This document shows positions 16,415 through 24,409 of a stretch of 64,000 bases of DNA, in pieces. The translations under genes and the position numbers were made by a program. Source of the DNA: Arthrobacter sp. SPG23 (GTDB lineage Bacteria; Actinomycetota; Actinomycetes; Actinomycetales; Micrococcaceae); NCBI RefSeq assembly GCF_000876655.1, contig NZ_JYCN01000004.1:62001-126000 (forward strand). Reading direction: 5' to 3'. The notes beneath the pieces were generated by a model. The model made no database searches and was not told the origin of the DNA. It saw nothing but the letters and a program-made list of their open reading frames with translations. Position 1 is the stretch's first letter. Every line of letters begins with the position of its first letter.

Positions 16415-17026
16415 TCAGTGAATGGGGTTTCCATGGGAATCTATCGGCATCTTTTCCGCCGCGAACAGCAGACCACGATATAGCTCGGCGTCGTGGACCA
16501 GATTGGGCGGCCACACCCCGGGGTTGTTGCTGTAGGTGATGTAGCTGGACGTGTACATAATCTCGGTGTGCATTTTTGCGACTCCAAGCTTGCGCCAAGT
16601 GGTTCTCCCGTCCACCATTGCCTGCACTTGGAACGGCACTGATTGGGTGAAGACTGGCATCGCATCCATTGCAAAGTGGGCATGCTTGGTAACGACCTGC
16701 CGAGCGGGTATTGCGTAGGCGTGTGCCATATCGTCCATGTCTTCTGCTCTGGGATCGATGGTCTTCCTGAACGACTGGCATTCCAAAATGACCTCTTTGC
16801 CGCGTTCATCTGTGGCAACCAGACGAAGCGCTGTCACCACTCTTGGACGGGCGCCTGAGTTGAAGAGGATCACGGGGATTCGCAGGACCATTCGGGTCTT
16901 GGTGATGTACCCGCTGAACGTGACCACTGGATATAGTTTTAGACGCCCACGACGCGCCTGCAGCCAGTAAAAAGAGCTGATAGTGAATACCAGAGCAAGA
17001 GACGCAATGAACACTGATTCAGTCAT
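16415..17026 (-). CDS. Single-span membrane-anchored protein, unknown
   Basis: A 203-residue protein with an N-terminal hydrophobic anchor (SVFIASLALVFTISSFYWLQ) followed by a basic stop-transfer and a beta-rich soluble domain (VVTFSGYITKTRMVLRIPVI, ALRLVATDERGKEVILEC). The soluble part should be cytoplasmic if the RRGR after the helix stays inside. No motif recognised. It is isolated, with the dispersed repeat located upstream. Confidence 0.55.
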   Translation of the reverse strand: MTESVFIASLALVFTISSFYWLQARRGRLKLYPVVTFSGYITKTRMVLRIPVILFNSGARPRVVTALRLVATDERGKEVILECQSFRKTIDPRAEDMDDMAHAYAIPARQVVTKHAHFAMDAMPVFTQSVPFQVQAMVDGRTTWRKLGVAKMHTEIMYTSSYITYSNNPGVWPPNLVHDAELYRGLLFAAEKMPIDSHGNPIH

Positions 17027-17089
17027 ACCCAGACGGTCTCACGACTCCACAGCCTTCGTGGGCATCTCCGTACTGCGTGGTCGTGAATC

Positions 17090-17114
17090 AATCCCGACCG
17101 GGCCGAAAATTGGC
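17090..17114 (+). repeat. Dispersed intergenic repeat, right half
   Basis: ATCCCGACCGGGCCGAAAAT then TGGCA. It keeps the GACCGGGCCGAAAA core; the stem is GCCGA-AAA-TTGGC with one mismatch. Confidence 0.55.
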
Positions 17115-17234
17115 ACCGTATCGCACGATACGCAAGGTCATCGCCGACCTGGGCTTGGCATCGTAGCAACAGGCTGCGAGCGAGAGGCTCAAAACCATCG
17201 TCGCGAATTGGCAGTAGGGGCAAGTAGCGTCCAG

Positions 17235-17423
17235 CTACAAATTCAGTGCCGGCAGTGCGAGGCTAAGACCTACCGCCGTAGCCAAAAGGATTCCCGCAAT
17301 AACCCAGTTGCGTGTTGGAATGTGTTTCTTGTCGAATTCTCTTGCACGAATCACGGGAACGAAAATTAGGGCCAGGGCGCCAAAGGCCAACGAAATTAGC
17401 AGCAGTACTGCGAAGGTAAACAA
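17235..17423 (-). CDS. Small two-span membrane protein
   Basis: The best start is a TTG five bases after AAGGAG, giving 62 residues: (M)FTFAVLLLISLAFGALALIF, a charged loop RAREFDKKHIPTR, then a second helix VIAGILLATAVGLSLALPAL. The frame is open further upstream but arginine/histidine-rich there. Another member of the small membrane protein run. Confidence 0.5.
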   Translation of the reverse strand: MFTFAVLLLISLAFGALALIFVPVIRAREFDKKHIPTRNWVIAGILLATAVGLSLALPALNL

Positions 17424-17876
17424 AGCATCTCCTTGCCTGTGGGCATGTCTTCGGTGCTGTGAGTATTCCCCTCGGGGCCGCACGAAACAATTCACCCCAA
17501 CGATGGCTCAGCATAACCGGTTGCGGCAACAGGAGGATGTTTGTCGCCCCACAGTTCTGCAGGCTTCTCGGTCCGCTCAAGCTTCGGGACGTTCCGGGCC
17601 ACAGCCGGAACGGGGATTGAGAAACGGCCGGAAACACCCGAGGTACCCTTCCGGGCACCCGGGCGGGCCCACCACCCACGAAACAGTACGAAACATTTCT
17701 CGCATACCCGCCCGTACAAGCTGTCCCGAAAGCCGGTCCTCTTCCGGACGACCCGCCTCTCACCAGCACAAACGCAGCTCCGCGAGGACACCCCCGCCGT
17801 AAGACCCGTCCGGTGAACTGCCCGGTGACGGTGGCATATCTGGTCCACCAAAAAGTCGCGTGGCACACTGTTGCGC
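17424..17876. other. Gene-free stretch upstream of the serine recombinase
   Basis: About 450 bases with several short inverted and direct repeats (ACGAAACAGTACGAAACA, CCGGCCGG) but no convincing gene. Serine resolvases act on sites beside their own gene, so this is where a res-like site would be expected; I could not define paired half-sites by eye. A promoter for the recombinase should also lie here. Confidence 0.35.
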
Positions 17877-18470
17877 ATGACCGCTTTGCTGGTCGGCTAC
17901 GCGCGGGTGTCCACGGAGCAACAGGACCTCACGGCGCAGCGCGACGCACTGTCAGCTATGGGGATCACGCCGGACCGGATCTACGTGGATCACGGGCTGA
18001 CCGGCACTGACCGGAACCGTCCGGGACTCCGGGAAGCGATGGCGGCCTGCCGGGACGGTGACACCTTCGTGGTCACCAAGCTGGACCGCCTCGCCAGGTC
18101 CGTTCGGGATGCCCACGAAATCGTCGACGAGCTCGCCCAGCGGAATGTGAAACTCAGCATCGGCGGATCGGTGCACGATCCCACGGACCCCATCGGAAAG
18201 CTGCTGTTCAATGTCCTGGCCATGGTGGCCGAATTCGAGAGCGACCTGATCCGGGCGCGTACCCGCGAGGGCATGAAAATAGCCAAAGCCAAGGGCCGCC
18301 TGAAAGGCAAAAAACCGAAGCTGTCTCCGGCGCAGGAAGCTCACCTGGTCAAACTGCACGATGCCGGCGAGCACACCACAGGGGAACTCGCAGAACTCTT
18401 TTCCGTAGCCAGGTCCACGGTGTACCGGGCGGTGCAGCGCGCCCGCCACAAGACGGGAGCGGCCCGCTAG
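17877..18470 (+). CDS. Serine recombinase (resolvase/invertase family)
   Basis: A 197-residue small serine recombinase. The catalytic Ser is S12 in VGYARVSTEQQ. The conserved TKLDRLARSVRD block holds the active-site arginines, a long helix (IGKLLFNVLAMVAEFESDLI) forms the dimer/tetramer interface, and LSPAQEAHLVKLHDAGEHTT begins a C-terminal helix-turn-helix ending SVARSTVYRAVQRA. Length and layout match Tn3-type resolvases and Gin/Hin invertases. ATG was chosen; a TTG two codons earlier is possible. No transposase is nearby. It marks the right end of the repeat-rich accessory stretch. Confidence 0.9.
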   Translation: MTALLVGYARVSTEQQDLTAQRDALSAMGITPDRIYVDHGLTGTDRNRPGLREAMAACRDGDTFVVTKLDRLARSVRDAHEIVDELAQRNVKLSIGGSVHDPTDPIGKLLFNVLAMVAEFESDLIRARTREGMKIAKAKGRLKGKKPKLSPAQEAHLVKLHDAGEHTTGELAELFSVARSTVYRAVQRARHKTGAAR

Positions 18471-18484
18471 CCGGAATCTCAACG

Positions 18485-18525
18485 CAACAGCCCCTCCGCA
18501 CCGGAATGGTTCGGAGGGGCTGTTG
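18485..18525. terminator. Strong bidirectional terminator hairpin
   Basis: 14-bp perfect stem CAACAGCCCCTCCG / CGGAGGGGCTGTTG with a 13-base loop, placed between the convergent recombinase and cold-shock genes. Confidence 0.8.
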
Positions 18526-18573
18526 GTGGTGCAGGGAGGTCCGGCTAGGCGCCGGGACCATTACCCCAAGCCT

Positions 18574-18777
18574 TTAGAGAGGGCGGATGTTCTCTGCCTG
18601 AGGGCCCTTCGGACCCTGGGTCACATCGAATTCGACCTTCTGGTTCTCATCCAGTGAACGGTAACCGCTGCTCGCGATTGCCGAATAGTGGGCGAAAACG
18701 TCTGCTGATCCGTCATCGGGGGCAATGAAGCCAAAACCCTTTTCGGCGTTGAACCATTTAACTGTGCCTGTTGCCAT
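18574..18777 (-). CDS. Cold-shock domain protein (CspA family)
   Basis: A 67-residue single cold-shock domain: [20 protein letters not shown] carries RNP1 (KGFGFI), and DVFAHYSAI is the RNP2 segment (VFAHY where many family members have VFVHF). It ends [10 protein letters not shown], as usual for actinobacterial Csp. It binds single-stranded RNA/DNA as a chaperone (family knowledge). The long AT-richer leader upstream (about 140 bases) fits a regulated 5' UTR, which is typical for csp genes. Confidence 0.93.
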   Translation of the reverse strand: MATGTVKWFNAEKGFGFIAPDDGSADVFAHYSAIASSGYRSLDENQKVEFDVTQGPKGPQAENIRPL

Positions 18778-18921
18778 GGCTGCATTCCTTTATGTGACTC
18801 TGATTCTCTCTGCAGACACGAATGGCCGCAGAGCGGAGAACGTCCCCCGCTGTCCCCAACGTACGGGTCGGACGCCCTGCTTGCAAGGGTATAAGTGCCC
18901 TTGCGACACTATATGTCCGTT

Positions 18922-19845
18922 TCAGCTGCCCTCGGCGTACATGGCAAGCAGGTCCCGGCCGAACTGATGCGGCGACGTTTCGGACGGGCTGTGCCCGCCG
19001 CGGTACACCGAAATCCGGGCTCCGATGGACTGCGCGAACTGGCGGTGCAGCTGCAGCGGCCACAGATCGTGCTCGCCCACGGCCACGAATTTCGGCACGG
19101 TTGCGGCGGCGAGCACCTCCCTCAGGTCCGGGACGTTCTTCATCAGCCCGTAGATGTCCCGCACCGACTGGCGCCGCGTAAACGTGAACCGGTTCCGGAC
19201 AAACCGCAGCCGGTGGGGGGAGACCTTGTTGACGTTCCGCCGGATGCCCCAGATCATCAGCGCAGCGCCCACCCGTCCGTTGGCCCAATCGGTGAACCGC
19301 CCGAACCTGCTGATTCCCCGGAAGCATTGCCCTGTCAGGGGCGGGCAGCTAAGGAGGGTAAAGCTGCGGAACAGCTCCGGGCGCTTCGAATACGCAATCT
19401 GCGCCACGATCGCGGCAAAGGAATAACCCACCACATGGACAGGAACCCCACCCGACTCGAGGACGGCGATGAAATCGTTCACGAACAGCTCGTAGTCATA
19501 ATGCCTGCGGGGCGGGACAAGGTTCTCCGGCCCGGCGCCTGCCGATTCGTACTGGCCCGCCAGGTCGTAACTCAGTACATAGAACCCTGCCTCGGCAAGC
19601 TCCGGCATCATCACGGCGAAATCCTCTTTGGAGCCCGTGGCGCCGGGAACCAGCACCACCCGCGGGTTCTGCGGCTTTCCCATGGACACCATCGCAAGGC
19701 TCCCGCTCGGCGCCGCAAAACGGGTGCTCACCGAGCCTTTGGGCAGTACGGCCCAGTTCCAGTCGCGGATCTCCGCGTCCTTCAGCGCCGCGTCATCCAT
19801 CACCCCGTCCGTGGAAGGGTATTCCTCGTGCTCGGGGGACGCCAT
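18922..19845 (-). CDS. Alpha/beta hydrolase
   Basis: A 307-residue protein with VVLVPGATGSKEDF (oxyanion region), YDLAGQYES, nucleophile elbow GYSFAA, an acid in VGEHDLWPL and a C-terminal His in YRGGHSPSE. It has a cap domain rich in Arg and aromatic residues. The nucleophile context GYSFAA deviates from G-x-S-x-G by Ala at the last position. Substrate unknown. About 45 bases separate it from the dikinase-like gene upstream on the same strand, so the two may share a transcript. Confidence 0.8.
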   Translation of the reverse strand: MASPEHEEYPSTDGVMDDAALKDAEIRDWNWAVLPKGSVSTRFAAPSGSLAMVSMGKPQNPRVVLVPGATGSKEDFAVMMPELAEAGFYVLSYDLAGQYESAGAGPENLVPPRRHYDYELFVNDFIAVLESGGVPVHVVGYSFAAIVAQIAYSKRPELFRSFTLLSCPPLTGQCFRGISRFGRFTDWANGRVGAALMIWGIRRNVNKVSPHRLRFVRNRFTFTRRQSVRDIYGLMKNVPDLREVLAAATVPKFVAVGEHDLWPLQLHRQFAQSIGARISVYRGGHSPSETSPHQFGRDLLAMYAEGS

Positions 19846-19890
19846 GGCTCAACGATAGCCCCGGCGGAACACGTTTCTTTAAGAAGGACA

Positions 19891-22650
19891 TCACCACGTC
19901 ACGGTTCCGGCCGCGCCGTCCACGGTGACAGTCTGTCCGTCGCGCAGCCGCACGGTAGCGTCAGCCACACCCACGACGGCGGGGATGCCGTACTCCCGCG
20001 CCACTACCGCGCCATGGGAAATGACGCCGCCCATCTCCATCACCAGGGCACCCGCGGTCAGGAAGAGCGGCGTCCAGCCCGGATCAGTGGAGGGGGCCAC
20101 CAGAATTTCCCCTGGTTCCACATGGGCGCCCACCGGATCCATGACCACCCTGACCTTCCCGGTGGCGGTGCCGGCCGAGGCCGGCGTTCCCGCGAGGCGG
20201 TCCGCGGCAGCCGGCCGGGGCAGCGCGGCGGCCGCAGCCATCATGGCGGCCTCGACGTCGGTGCCGTCCGAGAGCAAAAGGCGCGGAACGCGCCGCCGCC
20301 GCAGTTCGACGTCGTACACCCGACGGCGGGCGGCGACCATTTCCTTCAGGTCCGCACCGCGCAGCCCCACACGCAGTTCATCAAAGTCTAGGAAGAAGAC
20401 GTCGCCGGCAGCCGCGACGGTGCCGGTCTTCGCCAGTTCTTCGCCGACGGCGGTGAGCTGCCGGTGCATCTCCGCGAGCACCATCACGATGTAGAACTTG
20501 GGCAGTTCCCGCAGGCCGGACAGCTGGCGTGCCCGGCGCAGGCACAGCGCCACCAGGCGTCCCCGCAACCGGCTCCTGGCCGCCGCCCGTTCCACGAGTT
20601 CGCTGACCCGGGCCTCCGCGTGATCGGCAGCGCGGGCAAACTGGCGGTCCGGAGCCTGCTCCGGATCCTCAACCCGGAGGTAGTTCGAGATCATCCCCAG
20701 AAGGTGGTCCGGTTCTTCGGCCCACCGCGGCATCCCCAGGTCGATCTCCGCCACGGCCCGGTGGCCGTACTTGGACAGGAATGTCCGCAGCCCCGCTTGG
20801 GCCACCCCAGGCAGAGCGCCCGCCTTGTAGAGGGCCGCCAGCTCATCCGGCCGCAGCTCCGTGAACACCCTGCGTGCCTCCGGGTCCTGGCCGAGGGACA
20901 CCGCCAGCTGCCACAATTCCAGGTCCATGATGGTGGTCACGTTGTGGGGAAGCCCCCGAAGGACCGCTTCAAGTTCGCGCGGTTTGGCAATCCCGCGCAG
21001 CAGCCTTCGGGCCGCAGCCAGCATCAGGTATCCCGCGGACGGAGCCGGCAAAGTGGCCTCGATCAGCCCGTTGACCGTGCTTCCCAGAAGGTCCTCCGCG
21101 TGCTGCAGCCGCCGCGCCGGAGTCGCAGGGAGGGGGAGCGCCAGCTGGGCCTGCAGGCGGTCCTGGTAGCGCCGCGCCCGGCGGAGTTCCCAATCCGGCC
21201 ACAGCAGTGTCCTGATCATCGCCGGAAGGAGCCCGAGAACCAGGGCAAGGCTCTGGGTTCCCTCGGTACCCTTTGTGCGTGTTCCGGCGGGGCCCTGCGT
21301 TCGCTTCCGGCCCGGGTTCCTGCGGGCCGGGCGGACAATGCTGAACCGCGGGTCTTCCAGCAGCGCGGGGAAGACCGCGGCCGACCTCCCGTCAGCCAGC
21401 GGCAGCAGCCTCAACAGTGCCTTGCGGCCGGATTTGTTGCGGACCACCGCCGTCAGGTCGACGTACATCCTCAATCCCGGGTTCACGTACTTCCATGGCC
21501 CCTTGCTGTTCCTCATGAGGCCCAGTACGGAGAGGCCCATGGGCGTGATGGGGCGGGTAAGTCCCTGGAGCAGCGTGCCGCACAGGTAGACGCGGGTGTC
21601 CCCGCCCGCTGCTGCGCGGTCCGCGCCGCCAGGCCCGCCAGGTGATTCGTCCTCCGGCAGCGGATACAGCGTGGTGATGGGCCGCGACTGGGTCAGCCAG
21701 GCCTTGCCGCCGGCGTCGATCACCCATTCCACGTCCTGGGGAGCGTCAAACAGCCGCTGGGCGGCGTCACCGAGGGATGTCAGTTCGCGTACCTGGGCCG
21801 GGGCCAAGCTGCTCCCGGTGCCCTGCGGCCCCTGCAGGATCCGCGCAGTGGCCGTGTCCACCACGAAGTGGTCCGGATTAACGGCGCCGGACACCACCGC
21901 CTGTCCCGGCCCGGGGCTGGAATCGATGACGCTTTCGGTCCGCGTGCCCGTCACCGGGTTGGCGGTGAACAGCACGCCCGCCGTGCCGGCGTCGACCATT
22001 TGTTGAACGACGACGGCGAGGCCCGCCTCGCGGTTGCTGATCCCGTTCGCTGTGCGGTACGCCACCGCACGGTCCGTCCATAGCGACGCCCAGCAGCGCC
22101 GGACGGCCTGGACGACGGCGTCGGCGCCGACGACGTCCATGAAGGAGTCCTGCTGCCCCGCGAAGCTGGCAAAGGGCAGGTCCTCAGCGGTGGCGGAAGA
22201 CCGGACCGCCACCGGAACGTTGCCCATCGCGGCATAGGCTCCGCGGACGGCGGCCTCGACCTCGGCCGGAACCGGCGCTGCGGCCATCGCCTCGCGGGCG
22301 TGCCGCGCAAGGCCGTCCCGCTGGTCGTCCGGCAGCCCGGGAACGCCGTCGAACTTTTTCGCCCCGTCCGGACTGTCCATCCCGTCCGGACTGTCCGCCC
22401 CGTCCAGACTGTCCACCCCGTCCAGGTGGGCGGCGATGGAGCCCAGTTCCGAAGGTGCGGCCATCCGGTAGCCCATTGTGGTCAGGCAGAATCCTGCCGG
22501 GACGGGGAAGCCTGAGGCGGCGAGCTTGCCGAGGTTCATGGCCTTGCCGCCCACCAGCGCCAGCGATCCTGCTGCCAGTTGGCCGAGATCGACCACCAGG
22601 CTGTTTCCGGCGCCGCTGGCCGTCTCCGGAGCGGGGCTTACGGAAGCCAT
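19891..22650 (-). CDS. PEP-synthase-related dikinase with rifampicin phosphotransferase-type layout
   Basis: A 919-residue protein. The N-terminal ATP-grasp domain shows VGGKAMNLGKLAASGFPVP, VAVRSSATAEDLPFASFAGQ and WVIDAGGKAWLTQSRPI. A long helical middle part follows. The swivelling phospho-His domain with GGVISHGAVVAREYGIP (His at about residue 879) is at the extreme C terminus. True PEP synthases and PPDK carry a PEP/pyruvate TIM barrel after this His domain; it is absent here, as in rifampicin phosphotransferase (ATP + rifampicin + water -> phosphorifampicin). Whether rifampicin is the substrate is inference. Six-residue repeats (DSPDG type) lie near residues 75-100. The gene follows the small ABM gene by nine bases. 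Confidence 0.72.
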   Translation of the reverse strand: MASVSPAPETASGAGNSLVVDLGQLAAGSLALVGGKAMNLGKLAASGFPVPAGFCLTTMGYRMAAPSELGSIAAHLDGVDSLDGADSPDGMDSPDGAKKFDGVPGLPDDQRDGLARHAREAMAAAPVPAEVEAAVRGAYAAMGNVPVAVRSSATAEDLPFASFAGQQDSFMDVVGADAVVQAVRRCWASLWTDRAVAYRTANGISNREAGLAVVVQQMVDAGTAGVLFTANPVTGTRTESVIDSSPGPGQAVVSGAVNPDHFVVDTATARILQGPQGTGSSLAPAQVRELTSLGDAAQRLFDAPQDVEWVIDAGGKAWLTQSRPITTLYPLPEDESPGGPGGADRAAAGGDTRVYLCGTLLQGLTRPITPMGLSVLGLMRNSKGPWKYVNPGLRMYVDLTAVVRNKSGRKALLRLLPLADGRSAAVFPALLEDPRFSIVRPARRNPGRKRTQGPAGTRTKGTEGTQSLALVLGLLPAMIRTLLWPDWELRRARRYQDRLQAQLALPLPATPARRLQHAEDLLGSTVNGLIEATLPAPSAGYLMLAAARRLLRGIAKPRELEAVLRGLPHNVTTIMDLELWQLAVSLGQDPEARRVFTELRPDELAALYKAGALPGVAQAGLRTFLSKYGHRAVAEIDLGMPRWAEEPDHLLGMISNYLRVEDPEQAPDRQFARAADHAEARVSELVERAAARSRLRGRLVALCLRRARQLSGLRELPKFYIVMVLAEMHRQLTAVGEELAKTGTVAAAGDVFFLDFDELRVGLRGADLKEMVAARRRVYDVELRRRRVPRLLLSDGTDVEAAMMAAAAALPRPAAADRLAGTPASAGTATGKVRVVMDPVGAHVEPGEILVAPSTDPGWTPLFLTAGALVMEMGGVISHGAVVAREYGIPAVVGVADATVRLRDGQTVTVDGAAGTVTW
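22363..22426. repeat. 18-bp tandem repeat inside the dikinase gene
   Basis: Three full copies and a partial fourth of an 18-bp unit (CCCGTCCGGACTGTCCAT and close variants). Because 18 is a multiple of three, the repeats add six-residue blocks of D-S/G-rich linker and can change in number without breaking the frame. Confidence 0.8.
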
Positions 22651-22659
22651 GTCCGGCTC

Positions 22660-22977
22660 CTAGCCGTTGTCCGAACCCTCTCCGGTGTCCTCCCACAGGA
22701 CATCCAGGTTGCGGAAGATCAGCGGCCCGTCGCACAGCGCCGCCATCTTCGCGGCGAACTCCGACGTCTCCGGCCGGTTGGAATTCTCCATCGCCGATTC
22801 ATAGGAATCGAAGTCGACGATGGTGAAGTACGTTCCGGGGCGATCCCTGTCCGCGGTGGCCACAATGCGGCGGAACGTGGCCGGGGTGCCTCCCTCGGTC
22901 CGTGACGGGCGCCCCAGTTGTTCTATCTCCTCGATGCGGGAGGTCTGGAATTCGATGATCTGCACAAACCCGGCCAT
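22660..22977 (-). CDS. Small dimeric alpha+beta barrel (ABM-like) protein
   Basis: A 105-residue protein starting MAGFVQIIEFQTSRIEEIEQ after a GAGGAG site. It has the pattern of small monooxygenase-like/stress proteins: strand, helix, then GTYFTIVDFDSYESAMENSN and a C-terminal FRNLDVLWE. Ferredoxin-like dimers of this type include antibiotic-biosynthesis monooxygenases, but no catalytic residues are certain. It is the first gene before the dikinase on the same strand (nine-base gap), so the two are probably coexpressed. Confidence 0.65.
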   Translation of the reverse strand: MAGFVQIIEFQTSRIEEIEQLGRPSRTEGGTPATFRRIVATADRDRPGTYFTIVDFDSYESAMENSNRPETSEFAAKMAALCDGPLIFRNLDVLWEDTGEGSDNG

Positions 22978-23084
22978 GACTGCTCCTCGACGGCGGTGGA
23001 TGCTGACGCGGATCACGTTAGACCCGGCGGCGTCCGGTGCAAAGAGGAGAAATGCCCTACTTCGTGGACTGCGTCCCCTGCGGA

Positions 23085-24236
23085 CTACGGTGTGTGGATC
23101 CCGCGGACCGTGCGGTTGCGGCCCAGCGATTTGGCCCGGTACAAGGCGGCGTCCGCGGTCGCGATCAGCTCATCAAGGCCGGACGTTCCTTTGCCGATAG
23201 GGGCGATGCCGTAACTGACCGTGGGCATCCTGGAACCGTCAGGGCCCTCCACCGCTTCAAGCTGCTTGTTGATCTCCGCCGTGATGGCCTCAGCGCGGTC
23301 CGGGCTCACACCGGGCAACAGGAAGATGAATTCCTCCCCGCCGTAGCGTCCCACGAGGTCGGTTGAGCGGACCGTCCCGCTGCAGGCGGAGGCGAACGAC
23401 TGCAGCGCAGCGTCGCCGGCCGCATGGCCGTAGGTATCGTTGACGGCCTTGAAGTGGTCCAGGTCGGCCAGGACCAGGGTGCCGTGCGCCCGGGTGTGCC
23501 GCAGCCGGAGCAGCTCCTCGGAAGCGAGGTCCAGGAACGCCGCCCTGTTGAGCAGCCCCGTGAGGCCGTCCTGGGTGGCCACCGCCCGGAGCGCGCGTGT
23601 CTGCTGCTCGCTGCTCAGCGCCGCCATGCTGAAGGACACCACCACCAGAAGCACCATGGTCACCAGCGTGGTCACCGCCGACCCGAAATAGGTGACGAAG
23701 ACCAGTCCGTCCGGGCCTTCGCCCAAGTACACGACCAGCCGGCAGAAATAGTAGGCGGAGAAGAACGCCGCCGCGATGGCCAGCGGAATCCGGACCCGGG
23801 AGTACCCGGGCTCCAGCCGCCAGAGTTCGCGGGACGCCAGGCCCAGCATCAAACTCATCAGGGCAAGGAAGACAGCGCCGCCGGCCCAGATGTTCACTCC
23901 CGGGTTTTCCAGGGCTGATGACACCGTCACCAGGGCGGGACCCGCCGCCAGCTGCCAGGAGCGCGGCCGTGCAGCCCGCAGGGACCGGGCTCCGGCCCAG
24001 ACGCAGGCTCCGCCGGCAACCAGCAGGCAGTTCCCCAGCGGATTGGCCCACACCTGGTGCGGTGTTCCGTTGAAGAGGTAGGCCGCTGACCCGGCGAGGA
24101 AGAGCGTCAGGGCCACGCACCACCAGGCACTGTAAGGCGACCGGGTGCTCCGGTACGCGGCAAAGTAGAACAGGAGCGCCAACGTGAACGCCACAATGGC
24201 GAAGGCAACCCGGAGGGTTAAGGTGTCGAGTTGCAT
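23085..24236 (-). CDS. Membrane-bound diguanylate cyclase (GGDEF domain)
   Basis: A 383-residue protein. About six or seven hydrophobic helices occupy residues 1-210 (LRVAFAIVAFTLALLFYFAA, SAWWCVALTLFLAGSAAYL and so on), forming a probable sensory membrane domain. A GGDEF domain follows, with DGLTGLLNRAAF, LADLDHFKAVNDTYGHAAGD and the active-site loop GGEEF at residue 299. An RxxD inhibitory site (RSTD) lies five residues before it, so product inhibition by c-di-GMP is expected. The protein should make c-di-GMP from two GTP. No EAL domain is present. It appears monocistronic. Confidence 0.92.
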   Translation of the reverse strand: MQLDTLTLRVAFAIVAFTLALLFYFAAYRSTRSPYSAWWCVALTLFLAGSAAYLFNGTPHQVWANPLGNCLLVAGGACVWAGARSLRAARPRSWQLAAGPALVTVSSALENPGVNIWAGGAVFLALMSLMLGLASRELWRLEPGYSRVRIPLAIAAAFFSAYYFCRLVVYLGEGPDGLVFVTYFGSAVTTLVTMVLLVVVSFSMAALSSEQQTRALRAVATQDGLTGLLNRAAFLDLASEELLRLRHTRAHGTLVLADLDHFKAVNDTYGHAAGDAALQSFASACSGTVRSTDLVGRYGGEEFIFLLPGVSPDRAEAITAEINKQLEAVEGPDGSRMPTVSYGIAPIGKGTSGLDELIATADAALYRAKSLGRNRTVRGIHTP

Positions 24237-24265
24237 TCAGTTTCCCCCAGTTCGCAACCAAGCAA

Positions 24266-24291
24266 GACCCGGACCGTGCGCGGACCGGGTC
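24266..24291. terminator. Imperfect hairpin between ADH and cyclase genes
   Basis: GACCCGGACCG / CGGACCGGGTC around a four-base loop, one internal mismatch. Reading leftwards it lies beyond the alcohol dehydrogenase gene and just before the cyclase start, so it could end the former or affect the leader of the latter. Confidence 0.35.
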
Positions 24292-24340
24292 CCCTACGCA
24301 GACTTAGTATCGCATTCCGGGCCGCCGGCCGGGCCCCGAT

Positions 24341-24409
24341 GTCGCGCTGCCTGCTGAGCCGGCGTCGGGCTGCCTGCTGAGCCGGTGTCGCGCTGCCTGC
24401 CGGGTCAGG
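24341..24409. repeat. 23-bp tandem repeat at the 3' end of the alcohol dehydrogenase gene
   Basis: Three copies of a 23-bp unit (GTCGCGCTGCCTGCTGAGCC plus GGC) with increasing divergence; the last copy overlaps the stop codon of the dehydrogenase. Confidence 0.75.

Noticed and set aside
6760-17114. CRISPR array
   Set aside because: The repeated 30-bp elements are irregularly spaced by hundreds to thousands of bases, vary in sequence, and have no cas genes nearby.
18895-20391. 498-codon plus-strand frame over the hydrolase and dikinase genes
   Set aside because: It crosses two well-supported reverse-strand genes and the gap between them; composition is Arg/Pro/His-rich and not protein-like.
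22651-23084. Rifamycin-associated inverted element upstream of the dikinase operon
   Set aside because: I looked for a GGGGCTTGC-type palindrome before the ABM-like gene and saw none.
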